The notes beneath the pieces are model-generated. The model had not been told where the DNA came from and ran no database searches. It worked only from the letters and a program-made list of their open reading frames with translations. A stretch of 64,000 nt of DNA from an uncultured Acetatifactor sp. (lineage in GTDB: Bacteria; Bacillota; Clostridia; Lachnospirales; Lachnospiraceae). The stretch covers positions 1-64,000 of the forward strand of contig CAJTKW010000007.1 of assembly GCA_910577035.1 (NCBI GenBank), in the 5' to 3' direction. The position numbers and the translations under genes were made by a program. Positions 24,602 to 32,381 of this stretch are shown piece by piece (within the stretch, counting starts at the first letter, position 1; every line of letters begins with the position of its first letter).

Positions 24602-26743
24602 TTATTCTGCCGCCACAGTAACTTCCAGTGTCACACTGCCTGTATTGCCTGCATAGTCTGTCACGGTGATCACTACATTGTAGGTTCCTGCGGTAGTGGT
24701 ATCCAGCTCGGACAAATCTGCCGTCACAGTGTCCTTCACATCAATACCGTCTGCATCCACCGCGGTATCCACATAAGTTTTCCAGTCAATGGTGGACGCA
24801 TCCGTATCCACCTTCACGGCAGGAAGCTCAGCCACAGGAGTAATCACGGGCGCCTCCTTATTGTCAGGATTATAGACCACAATCTTAAACCGGGAGGTTT
24901 CCTCATTTCCCGAAGAATCGCTGATGTGAATCTTCACGGACTCGTCGCCCTCATACATGCCAACGGTATCCAGATGCTCCTGGAATTTGCCGCCGGTCAT
25001 ATCCTCAAAGGTTGCGCTTGCAGGATCCAGCACGCCGTCCACAGAATCCTCCGCGGTGAAGTACTGCGTCCAGTCGATGTCTTCATACTTCGTTCCCACA
25101 GGAACCGCCACCGTCTCCTTGGTAATGACAGGCTTCTGGTTGTCATGAACCGTATCGGATGCCAGGTTATTGGCAATGTCACTCATCAGATTATTCATGG
25201 CATCCTTGTTTGCCTTAATCGTCACGTCATAGGAGGATGTGCCGTCCACACCCGTGAGCGACTTGCCCAGGATCGTGGCAAAGGAAGCATCATTATTCTC
25301 CCAGATTCCCAGCAGACCTGCAGGATTTCCTGCCAGATTGTTGGCAACTGCCTGGAAGCAGGCCAACGCATCATCGCCGAAGTTTTCATCGTAAAGGTCA
25401 ACGCCGTAGCCTGCCAGACGCTCCGCTGCTGCCGTGTTCTTGTATTCCGTTACGGAATCTACGCCGCCCAGGGTCTTCCAGTAGGTATTCCAATAAAGAA
25501 TATAAGCCTTCAGTGCCAGCTCCGTATCTACCTTGCTGCCCTTTAAGATACCAACGCTGTCGCCCATATTCAGCACCTGGCTGTAGTCCTCGCTGTCGGC
25601 TGCCAGACGGTCCGCTCTGGGCCAGGGAATGATGGCAATGCTCTCTCCACGGTCACCGCACTGAGAAGCATAATCGCCGATCCGCCAGTTAGGAGCATCC
25701 GTAAACACGGTAGCGCCCCGTCCGAAGTCGTCTCCGCCTTCACACCAGCGGGGTACAAAGCCGTCATCATAAAGTCCGCAGTCTGTCAAAAGCTCTGCAT
25801 TCCGCAGCTTCTCGATAAACTGTACCGCTTCGATGGAAGCATCAGAATCCGCCGCAATGGCGCCGTCCCTGTAGATACCGCTGCCGTTGGCATACATTGC
25901 TGCCAGCGCCGCATAACGGAAGTCCGTCTCATAAGCCTGAACCGTATCATAATGCGCCGCATCCGCAGGAGCCGCCACACTGCTGTAATAAGCATCCACC
26001 TTGGTCAGATAATCCTCAAAGGTGCTCCAGGTCCAGTTGCCCTCCAGATATAAATCCATGGGATAAATAGTCTTGCCGTCAGCGTCCTTTAAGGAATCCA
26101 CTTTGTCCAGCATGGTCAGATTCACGATCAGCGGGAAATAAGGTACAAAGTCCATATCATTGTCCAGCAGGTAATAATGTCCAAACAGTTCCTCATCCAA
26201 AAGCCAGGCCGCCTCTTCGTCCGCAAACAGGCCCACATAATCATCCAGCTTCTGTAAAATATTCTGGGCCAGCACAGTAGCCTCGGAACCGCCCCACAAC
26301 ACTGCAATGTCACAGATGGGATCTCCCGCCAGCACACTGGTCATCAAATCCGTCCTGGTATCGTTAGGGAACTGTACAAACTCAAATTCTACATTCAGCT
26401 CGCTTTTGACTGCATCCAGCGCCGCCAGTGCCGCCTGTCTCTCCGCCTCCGCCATGGTGTATTCCCCGCTCACGTCATCCACATGATTGGGATCAAGCCC
26501 GTTCAACCAGTGGGTACCGTAACGGATCACCGTGGGCTCTGCGGAAACTGCCGGCTCGCTCTCAGAACTCTCAGGCGAAGACTCGGGTGTGCTTTCCGTT
26601 TTGCTCTCACTGGGCTGTTCCGACGTGCCCCCCCCATTTGATTCAGCGCTGCCGCTGCCGCCTGTCGCTGCATTATCGCCGCAGGCTGCCAGCGTGAAAG
26701 CCATAACAGCACTCATCATCAATGCTACAACTTTCTTTTTCAT
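24602..26743 (-). CDS. Lipoprotein solute-binding protein with C-terminal Ig-like domains
   Basis: The 713-residue protein has a lipoprotein signal (MSAVMAFTLAACG, Cys21) and a Ser/Glu/Pro-rich linker (about 30-68). A family 1 type sugar-binding domain follows (about 70-530: IRYGTHWLNGLDPNHV, VLAGDPICDIAVLWGG). Two bacterial Ig/cadherin-like repeats end it (about 540-713: TAEDSVDGVLDPASATFED, then GTYNVVITVTDYAGNTG). It is the first gene after the operator-controlled promoter and should be the most abundant product. The Ig-like tail is unusual for a binding protein and may contact surface glycan or partner proteins. AGGAGG lies before the ATG. Confidence 0.88.
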   Translation of the reverse strand: MKKKVVALMMSAVMAFTLAACGDNAATGGSGSAESNGGGTSEQPSESKTESTPESSPESSESEPAVSAEPTVIRYGTHWLNGLDPNHVDDVSGEYTMAEAERQAALAALDAVKSELNVEFEFVQFPNDTRTDLMTSVLAGDPICDIAVLWGGSEATVLAQNILQKLDDYVGLFADEEAAWLLDEELFGHYYLLDNDMDFVPYFPLIVNLTMLDKVDSLKDADGKTIYPMDLYLEGNWTWSTFEDYLTKVDAYYSSVAAPADAAHYDTVQAYETDFRYAALAAMYANGSGIYRDGAIAADSDASIEAVQFIEKLRNAELLTDCGLYDDGFVPRWCEGGDDFGRGATVFTDAPNWRIGDYASQCGDRGESIAIIPWPRADRLAADSEDYSQVLNMGDSVGILKGSKVDTELALKAYILYWNTYWKTLGGVDSVTEYKNTAAAERLAGYGVDLYDENFGDDALACFQAVANNLAGNPAGLLGIWENNDASFATILGKSLTGVDGTSSYDVTIKANKDAMNNLMSDIANNLASDTVHDNQKPVITKETVAVPVGTKYEDIDWTQYFTAEDSVDGVLDPASATFEDMTGGKFQEHLDTVGMYEGDESVKIHISDSSGNEETSRFKIVVYNPDNKEAPVITPVAELPAVKVDTDASTIDWKTYVDTAVDADGIDVKDTVTADLSELDTTTAGTYNVVITVTDYAGNTGSVTLEVTVAAE

Positions 26744-26775
26744 GCTTTTCCTCCTTTATTCACCGAGACACATTT

Positions 26776-26789
26776 TGAAATCGGTTTCA
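26776..26789. promoter_or_regulatory. LacI-type operator O1 over the operon start site
   Basis: TGAAATCGGTTTCA is a near-perfect palindrome with the central CG typical of LacI/GalR-family operators. It lies seven bases past the -10 box, covering the predicted transcription start, so a bound repressor would block initiation. The core GAAATCGGTTTC recurs exactly at 26983-26994. Confidence 0.85.
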
Positions 26790-26796
26790 TGCTTAC

Positions 26797-26825
26797 ATAA
26801 TAAATCCGCTTCGGTATTTTGTCAA
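26797..26825 (-). promoter_or_regulatory. Sigma-A promoter of the carbohydrate operon
   Basis: On the - strand TTGACA (26825-26820) is perfect and TATTAT (26802-26797) has one mismatch, with a 17-bp spacer. The start site would be near 26790, inside operator O1. Confidence 0.85.
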
Positions 26826-26981
26826 TAATATTTTTGCATTTTTTAAATCTCATTGTCTATTTTTGTCATTTTGTACAAAGTTTACCACCAAGTTTTTGTG
26901 CATATATTTATTTATGCTTTACAAGCCTTAAAAATGCCTGCTATTCAACACTTGTATTATTGAAAAAAATGCCCTCGTATT

Positions 26982-26995
26982 CGAAATCGGTTTCA
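26982..26995. promoter_or_regulatory. LacI-type operator O2 upstream of the regulator gene
   Basis: CGAAATCGGTTTCA has the same 12-base core as O1, and the centres are about 206 bp apart. It lies 17 bp upstream of the regulator's -35 box. It could serve autoregulation or let one repressor tetramer bridge both sites by looping. Confidence 0.8.
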
Positions 26996-27012
26996 ATCCA
27001 ACGGATAGACTA

Positions 27013-27041
27013 GTGACAAACTTTTTTCTCTGCGCTATAAT
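27013..27041 (+). promoter_or_regulatory. Sigma-A promoter of the LacI-family gene
   Basis: GTGACA (27013-27018) and a perfect TATAAT (27036-27041) are spaced 17 bp apart. The regulator ATG is at 27083. Confidence 0.8.
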
Positions 27042-27082
27042 AGGGTAATAACAGAAAATGCGAAAAAGGAATTATTGTTGTT

Positions 27083-28138
27083 ATGGAAGACTTACGAGCC
27101 TTAGAAGGGAAAAAAATTACAATTTACGACATTGCCAGGGAAGCCGGGGTCTCCCCTGCCACCGTATCCAGGGTACTGACAAATAACGCAAGGGTCAGAT
27201 CCGACAAGCAGGAGGCCGTCCAGGCTGTCATTGCCAAATACAATTTCCGTCCCAACGCTCTGGCCAGAAGCCTGTCAGAGACCCGCCGAAAGGTCATCGG
27301 CATCATTATGGCCGATGTACGCAACGCCTATTATGCCAAGCTGTTCGTGGCCTGTGAGCAGGCGGCACGCGCAAAGGGCTATTCTCTTCTGCTGGAAAAT
27401 TCCCTGGGCCAGCAGTCTATCGAAGAACAGCAGCTGATTCTGATGGAGGAACAGCGGGTGGACGCCATTATACTGGTAGGCGGCCGGGCAGATGACCTGC
27501 ACTCCAATGAAGATTTTGTAGAAAAGGTAAATCAGGTCTGCAATTCCATCCCTGTCATCCTCACCGGCAAGCTGGACGGAACCTCCTGCCGCCAGGTGCG
27601 CATTGATGCCATCAAGACCATGGACCTCGTAATGGAACATCTGCTTGCCCTGGGGCATCGGGATATAGCCCTGGTAGGCGGCCTGGATACCGTAGCCTCC
27701 TCCTATGAAAAACGGAAACGCTATAAGCAGATTCTGTCAAAATACCAGATCCCCTGCCACCCCGAATATTACGAAACCTTCGGCAGATACGATTACGAAA
27801 CCGGCTACAGCCAGACGGAAAATCTGCTGGCTCTGGACAATGTCCCCACTGCTATCATCGGAATCAATGACTCCGCGGCCGTAGGCGCCATGAACTGTAT
27901 TCAGGAGCACGGCCTGAACGTTCCCGAGGACATTTCCGTGGTCGGTTACGATAACACACAGATCTGCAGCATGGTAAAGCCGAAGCTTACAAGCATTGAT
28001 TACAACTATGACGATTTTGCCGAAAAGCTCATCGCCACCGTAGAAGGCGTCTACAGCGCCTCTTCCCTTCCCCCCCTGCAGCTGATTGAACCCTCGCTGA
28101 TCGTCCGCGGATCCACCGGAATCGTAAAAGGCGCCTGA
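27083..28138 (+). CDS. LacI/GalR-family transcriptional regulator
   Basis: The 351-residue protein has the N-terminal helix-turn-helix ITIYDIAREAGVSPATVSRV with the hinge helix region (RPNALARSLSE). A periplasmic-binding-like sensor domain follows (KVIGIIMADVRNAYYAKLF, AIIGINDSAAVGAMNCIQEHG, VVGYDNTQICSMVKPKLTSI). It is divergent from the operon, and both intergenic operators fit this family, so it is very likely the local repressor, with the imported sugar or a derivative as inducer. The ribosome site is weak (AAGGA about 13 bases upstream), consistent with low expression. Confidence 0.93.
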   Translation: MEDLRALEGKKITIYDIAREAGVSPATVSRVLTNNARVRSDKQEAVQAVIAKYNFRPNALARSLSETRRKVIGIIMADVRNAYYAKLFVACEQAARAKGYSLLLENSLGQQSIEEQQLILMEEQRVDAIILVGGRADDLHSNEDFVEKVNQVCNSIPVILTGKLDGTSCRQVRIDAIKTMDLVMEHLLALGHRDIALVGGLDTVASSYEKRKRYKQILSKYQIPCHPEYYETFGRYDYETGYSQTENLLALDNVPTAIIGINDSAAVGAMNCIQEHGLNVPEDISVVGYDNTQICSMVKPKLTSIDYNYDDFAEKLIATVEGVYSASSLPPLQLIEPSLIVRGSTGIVKGA

Positions 28139-28155
28139 AGAAGACATACAAAACA

Positions 28156-28190
28156 GACCGACCACCTATACGGGTGATCGGTCCTTTCAT
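28156..28190 (+). terminator. Terminator after the LacI-family gene
   Basis: GACCGACCACC (28156-28166) pairs with GGTGATCGGTC (28173-28183) with one mismatch, followed by CTTTC. The T-run is short, so it is a moderate call. It separates the regulator from the convergent rpsR. Confidence 0.6.
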
Positions 28191-28217
28191 ACAATCTGCA
28201 TACGGGCAAAAAATGAT

Positions 28218-28481
28218 TCAGTCCTGCACGTAAGGCATCAGTGCAATGTGACGGGCTCTCTTGATCGCTACGGTCAGGGCTCTCTGATGCTTTGCACAGT
28301 TGCCGGTAATCCGGCGGGGAAGGATCTTGCCTCTCTCCGACACATATCTCTTCAGCTTATTGGTATCCTTGTAATCAATTACATTATCCTTGCCGCAGAA
28401 TACACATACCTTTTTTCTTCTGTGCATTCCGCCCTTTTTTCTCATCGGCGCATCGGATTTGTCTGCTTTATTATAAGCCAT
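28218..28481 (-). CDS. rpsR: 30S ribosomal protein S18
   Basis: The 87-residue S18 has the conserved core [21 protein letters not shown], then [19 protein letters not shown]. The N-terminus keeps KVCVFCGKD, a half zinc-ribbon form of this protein. AGGAGG lies just before the ATG. It is the third gene of the rpsF-ssb-rpsR operon, the standard arrangement in Firmicutes. Confidence 0.97.
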   Translation of the reverse strand: MAYNKADKSDAPMRKKGGMHRRKKVCVFCGKDNVIDYKDTNKLKRYVSERGKILPRRITGNCAKHQRALTVAIKRARHIALMPYVQD

Positions 28482-28508
28482 TTTATATGCCTCCTATCTT
28501 ACTCAAAC

Positions 28509-28979
28509 TTAGTTAAACGGTAACTCCTCATCAATACCATCCGGGATGTTCATAAAGCCGTCTCCTGCTCCGGAAGCTGCCGGTGCATTTCCGCCTCCGG
28601 CATAGCCGCCATTGTTATAACTGTTATTATAACCGCCGTCGCCGTTTCCGCCTGACGCATTCTTGCTCTCGGCAAATTCAATCTCTTCCACCATGATACG
28701 GACACTGTAAACCATCTGCCCGTCCTTGTTGGTATAATTGTCATTCTGTACTCTGCCGCTGAGCACGACCTTCGTGCCCTTATGCAAGTACTTTTCCACA
28801 AACTCTGCCTGCTTGCCAAAGCAGGTGCAGTTAAAGAAGTCGGCATCCGGCTCGCCTTCGCGCTTGAATCTTCTGTCTACTGCCACAGAGAAACGCCCCA
28901 CCACGGTCTGGCTGGCTCCCTGGGAATATCTCACCTCAGGATCTCTCGTTAAACGTCCCATAAGAATTACTTTGTTCAT
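28509..28979 (-). CDS. ssb: Single-stranded DNA-binding protein
   Basis: The 156-residue SSB has the OB-fold start MNKVILMGRLTRDPEVRYS and VVGRFSVAVDRRFKR. A glycine/asparagine-rich linker follows (about 110-145), and it ends in the acidic tip IDEELPFN that recruits partner proteins. It lies between rpsF and rpsR, and its own ribosome site is weak. Confidence 0.97.
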   Translation of the reverse strand: MNKVILMGRLTRDPEVRYSQGASQTVVGRFSVAVDRRFKREGEPDADFFNCTCFGKQAEFVEKYLHKGTKVVLSGRVQNDNYTNKDGQMVYSVRIMVEEIEFAESKNASGGNGDGGYNNSYNNGGYAGGGNAPAASGAGDGFMNIPDGIDEELPFN

Positions 28980-29002
28980 ATTTTACTTTTCTCGCTTTCT
29001 AA

Positions 29003-29293
29003 TTAAGCCTCGTCCTGTCGTACAATCAAGTATCTGACAACATTGTCCATAATGCGGACACGGCTCTCGATTTCAGCGGGCGCAGTACTCTCAGCGTCAA
29101 ACCTGATAAAGTAGTAAAAACCTTCCTTCATCTTCTGAACTTCGTAGGCAAGCCTCTTCTTGCCCCACTCGTCCACTTCCGTAATGACACCGCCGAATCT
29201 CTCGATCAGAGCCTTGCACTTGTCAACAACCTGCGCTCTTGCCTCATCCTCGATATTAGCGGACACTACTACGGCTAATTCATACTTGTTCAT
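29003..29293 (-). CDS. rpsF: 30S ribosomal protein S6
   Basis: The 95-residue S6 starts MNKYELAVVVSANIEDEARA and has the S18-contact region VRYLIVRQDEA. The ATG at 29293 follows AGGAGG closely; a longer frame to 29356 has no support. It is the first gene of the rpsF-ssb-rpsR operon. Confidence 0.97.
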   Translation of the reverse strand: MNKYELAVVVSANIEDEARAQVVDKCKALIERFGGVITEVDEWGKKRLAYEVQKMKEGFYYFIRFDAESTAPAEIESRVRIMDNVVRYLIVRQDEA

Positions 29294-29364
29294 TCTGTTA
29301 CCTCCTTTTGGTCTCTGGCCCATGCCATATGCACGAGCAAGGAAATGATTCATCACGAAATATT

Positions 29365-29393
29365 ATGATAGCATAAACGGACTGGGAATTCAA
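29365..29393 (-). promoter_or_regulatory. Sigma-A promoter of the rpsF operon
   Basis: On the - strand TTGAAT (29393-29388) and TATCAT (29370-29365) are spaced 17 bp apart. The leader to rpsF is about 65 nt. I looked for the S6:S18 leader motif and could not convincingly place it. Confidence 0.65.
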
Positions 29394-29498
29394 GGGATTT
29401 TTGAGAAACGATTAATTTTTCTGCACACGCCCGTTTCTACATCAATTACATCATTTATTATAGCCTGCTGATTTTCTGTTGCCAAAATATTGCCGCCT

Positions 29499-29684
29499 TC
29501 ACTTATCTCTATAATGAGAACCACATTGAACAATCTTTATCACATTATCTTCTATTCGATAAACAATACGGTTTGGCCTCTTAATAGATGCTGCATTTAA
29601 TAAGCTCCTTTTTCTCCTCTGGTTATTATGCAGAAGAGTCCCTGCATATTGCAGCACCGGACAACTTTTCATATTTAACTGCAC
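29499..29684 (-). pseudogene. Remnant of a RelE/YoeB-like toxin
   Basis: A 61-residue frame ends NRIVYRIEDNVIKIVQCGSHYRDK, which resembles the last strands of RelE/YoeB-type mRNA-cleaving toxins (arginine-isoleucine-valine-tyrosine, then a late Cys...HY). The first half does not look like a toxin and no antitoxin is next to it. Upstream on the same strand (about 29690-29800) another short frame (EWDFPRVCGVKRLNGKYNDK and onward, stopped by TGA) also lacks a start. The 29.4-29.8 kb stretch is best read as decayed sequence. Confidence 0.35.
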
Positions 29685-29809
29685 ACTATCATACTGTAGT
29701 TAAATTAACAACACCTCTTCGTTTTTGATACTTGTCATTGTATTTTCCATTCAGGCGTTTAACGCCGCACACTCTTGGAAAGTCCCATTCTACATTTGTA
29801 TAGTATACT

Positions 29810-30862
29810 TTACCCTTCCACCTCCTGCAGCGCCTCCCAGAATCGCTCCATACAACTTCGGGCTCCCGTGGACACCCTGATCCAGCCTTTCAGGATTCCC
29901 CTGCCATAATCCCTGACCCAGACCCCTTTTTCCTTTAATTCCTTAACCACCACTTGGGAATCTTTTCTTGGAAGAAACAACACAAAATTCCCTTCCTTTG
30001 CCAATGTCTTATAGCCAGCCTCCTGCAGCCTCGCCGCCAGCCATCGGCGTCCTTCCCTTTCTGTTTCTATCAAATCAGCCGTGAGCTCCCGGTTCCTGAT
30101 TACCTCCTCCGCGAATAAAATCGCTATGTTATTTACATTAAACGTGGATTCTGCTTTCTCTATGAACTCGATCAATGCGGTACCCCCGGCTACATACCCG
30201 ATCCTTAAACCAGCCATGGAAAATACCTTCGAGAATGTACGAAGAACAAGCAGGTTGTCATACTCCTTCATCAAAGGCATGAAAGTGGGCTCATAAAAAT
30301 AATGATATGCTTCATCCACCACCACAATAGCTCCCGCCGAAGCCGCCTGCTCCACCACCTTACGCACAGCCGCTTCCTCATAGGTGCTGCCGATAGGGCT
30401 GTTTGGATTCAGCAGAATCACGATACCCGTTTCCTCATCCACTGCCTGCAGAATATCGGTAATGTCAACAGTAAAATCTGCTTTGTATTCAATGGTTTCA
30501 TGCTTCATGCCAAACATTTTAGCATAGACATCATACATTTCAAAGGTGGGGGTTACCGTAAGGAGTTTCTTCCCCTGCTCCCCAAAACACTGAAAAATCA
30601 GCCTCATGGCCTCGTCCGAGCCCGCAGTGACGGAAATATTCTCACACATCAACCCGTTATGCTCCGCCAACAGCCGCGCAAGCCTGTCCTTCTCCGGATA
30701 AGTCGCTATATACTCCGGCGTAATCTTTGCCATTACCGAATCAAAAAACTGCCTGGGCAGGCCTTCCGGATTTTCGTTCATATCCAGACGCAGAACTCCC
30801 GCTCTTTCATCATGAAATTTCACACGGTACAAATCCCTGATATTCTCATTGACGTAATACAT
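29810..30862 (-). CDS. HisC-like PLP-dependent aminotransferase
   Basis: The 350-residue fold-type I aminotransferase resembles histidinol-phosphate aminotransferase: RLDMNENPEGLP at the N-terminus, TAGSDEAMRLIFQCF, LLNPNSPIGS, VVDEAYHYF, the PLP lysine in RTFSKVFSMAGLRIGY, and WIRVSTGARSCMERF near the end. No other histidine genes are nearby. HisC-like enzymes also act in cobalamin, phosphonate and glycan pathways. Its position beside the glycan island leaves open a role in making an amino-acid or amino-sugar donor. GGAG lies upstream of the ATG. Confidence 0.8.
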   Translation of the reverse strand: MYYVNENIRDLYRVKFHDERAGVLRLDMNENPEGLPRQFFDSVMAKITPEYIATYPEKDRLARLLAEHNGLMCENISVTAGSDEAMRLIFQCFGEQGKKLLTVTPTFEMYDVYAKMFGMKHETIEYKADFTVDITDILQAVDEETGIVILLNPNSPIGSTYEEAAVRKVVEQAASAGAIVVVDEAYHYFYEPTFMPLMKEYDNLLVLRTFSKVFSMAGLRIGYVAGGTALIEFIEKAESTFNVNNIAILFAEEVIRNRELTADLIETEREGRRWLAARLQEAGYKTLAKEGNFVLFLPRKDSQVVVKELKEKGVWVRDYGRGILKGWIRVSTGARSCMERFWEALQEVEG

Positions 30863-30951
30863 TTTCCAGCCCTTCTCCCTTTCGCACTCTATCCAGCCTC
30901 ACCAAATCTCCGTTTCGTGATAAACAGATTGGGCGCGGCAGCATCCAATGT

Positions 30952-32010
30952 TTACTCCTGCCAACACTCCTCGATTCTTTTCATTGCCTCTTGATCCTCA
31001 AAGCAATACTGCTCCACCAGCTCTTTCTGGATGTCTTCTTTCGGAATCTCATGTTTCTTGCCAAACGCAATCAGTTTTCTGATCCCCTCTTCGCGGCCTT
31101 CCGCACGACCCTCTTCACGACCCTCTTCACGACCCTCCGCACGACCCTCTATGCTTGCTTTCTTCCTGGCCTCCTGTATGTCATACCCTTTAAAGTTCGC
31201 TAATAATTCTCCCATACGCCGCTCCCTTATCTGTTCCGTGAATGCAGCCGCTTCCTCATACGGCACATTCAGTTTAGCCAGCAATATTTCCATAATCTGC
31301 GCTATAATATTCAGCAAATATTCCGGAACCCCTGCCGTCATTTCCTCCAGATATTCAGCACTTAACTCCTTGCTCAATTCCGCAAACTCCTCCATATTTT
31401 GAAGTTTATCAATCAGCATAAGCAAGGAAAATATGTCCTTATTTATCATCATCTGGACATTGCTGAAATCTCTGAGCTGTACCAGCAAACATTTATAATC
31501 CGGTATGTATTCCCTAAAAACATCACTTAACCGGATCCTGTCGTGAAGCTGTGTCGCCGCCGTAAAGCTCTCTTCCCCATCATAAAACACGATCGGTATG
31601 ACAGGGGGATACCGAAAATCCCTTGTCCTGCTGATTCCTGCCTGCTGTCTTTCCATTTCCTTTTCGTAGTCTTCCCAGATAAAAACCATATATCGGATAA
31701 CTTGCATGACCACATTATAATCTACTTTTGACTTGTGTTCAATGAGGGAAATCAGATAAAATGGCACTTCCTCATTTTCATTCTGAATCCCGTCGTGAAC
31801 CCAGATCTTCTTCACTATGTCAGAATTACGTTCTTCCGTAAACATATGCACATAGCGCTCCGTGACATCCTCAATGTCCTCCGGCTGAACATCCTTCAGC
31901 ATAGGTATATCCACATACCCCCGCAAAAACTGGGCACATAATGTGGCATCCCCAAAAATAATCTTGGCGGAACTGTCCTTCACCCTGCTGTTTGACAAAT
32001 TGGCTTCCAT
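30952..32010 (-). CDS. Rpn-family recombination-promoting nuclease / PD-(D/E)XK transposase-like protein
   Basis: The 352-residue protein matches the Rpn/DUF4351-type family. KIIFGDATLCAQFLRGYV opens the fold. NSDIVKKIWV and LISLIEHKSKVD give the Asp and the E-x-K of a PD-(D/E)XK nuclease site. RYPPVIPIVFYDGEESF is a family hallmark. Near the C-terminus is a tandem EGRAEGREEGREEG repeat (coding about 31085-31152), a charged helix. The ATG at 32010 is chosen because the conserved part starts just after it and GGAAGG lies upstream; an upstream frame to 32145 seems unused. Such genes occur in many copies in Lachnospiraceae and act in RecA-independent DNA exchange or phage defence; the role here is not known. 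Confidence 0.8.
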   Translation of the reverse strand: MEANLSNSRVKDSSAKIIFGDATLCAQFLRGYVDIPMLKDVQPEDIEDVTERYVHMFTEERNSDIVKKIWVHDGIQNENEEVPFYLISLIEHKSKVDYNVVMQVIRYMVFIWEDYEKEMERQQAGISRTRDFRYPPVIPIVFYDGEESFTAATQLHDRIRLSDVFREYIPDYKCLLVQLRDFSNVQMMINKDIFSLLMLIDKLQNMEEFAELSKELSAEYLEEMTAGVPEYLLNIIAQIMEILLAKLNVPYEEAAAFTEQIRERRMGELLANFKGYDIQEARKKASIEGRAEGREEGREEGRAEGREEGIRKLIAFGKKHEIPKEDIQKELVEQYCFEDQEAMKRIEECWQE

Positions 32011-32156
32011 CCTTTGTATACCTTCCTTTCCGGCACGGCATACAGCTTCTCTGCCACAACAATAAGCCTTATCCCATGCGTCTTCCTGTTTAATTTTGAT
32101 GTGGGATATTGATGTGAAAAGACAATTCACATTTAAGATCTGCACTTCTTATATTT

Positions 32157-32185
32157 ACTATAGCAGAAATCGGCTGTCCTTGCAA
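32157..32185 (-). promoter_or_regulatory. Probable sigma-A promoter of the Rpn-family gene
   Basis: On the - strand TTGCAA (32185-32180) and TATAGT (32162-32157) are spaced 17 bp apart. This gives a leader of about 140 nt to the ATG at 32010. Confidence 0.55.
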
Positions 32186-32189
32186 GAAA

Positions 32190-32381
32190 ATTCTGATATG
32201 AAGTATGAAATTATCAACGTACGGCAATGCAGGTTCTGTTACGCTCTTCGCCGTCAATCCCGCAAATACTCCATAAAAATGTCCCTGTTCTCTTTCGGTG
32301 AAGCTTTGGGCCTTCCCAAATCAGCCCTGGCGCCGACTGCACACTTCACCTCAATCAGGCTGAGGACAGCTGCCGCACACT
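32190..32381. other. Gap between the glycan island and the Rpn-family gene, no gene seen
   Basis: About 190 bp with stops in all frames of useful length. It contains two copies of GCACACTTCA about 45 bp apart (near 32339 and 32374). Just inside the neighbouring gene is an inverted repeat TATAGTAAT...ATTACTATA that could act as a weak terminator of the glycan island. It may be remnant sequence at the island edge. Confidence 0.4.

Noticed and set aside
29300..29365. S6:S18 ribosomal leader motif
   Set aside because: The leader is present but I could not place the expected CCG bulge and paired stems with confidence.
29810..30862. Histidine biosynthesis assignment (hisC)
   Set aside because: The fold fits, but no other his gene is near and HisC-like enzymes serve several pathways, so only the family is called.
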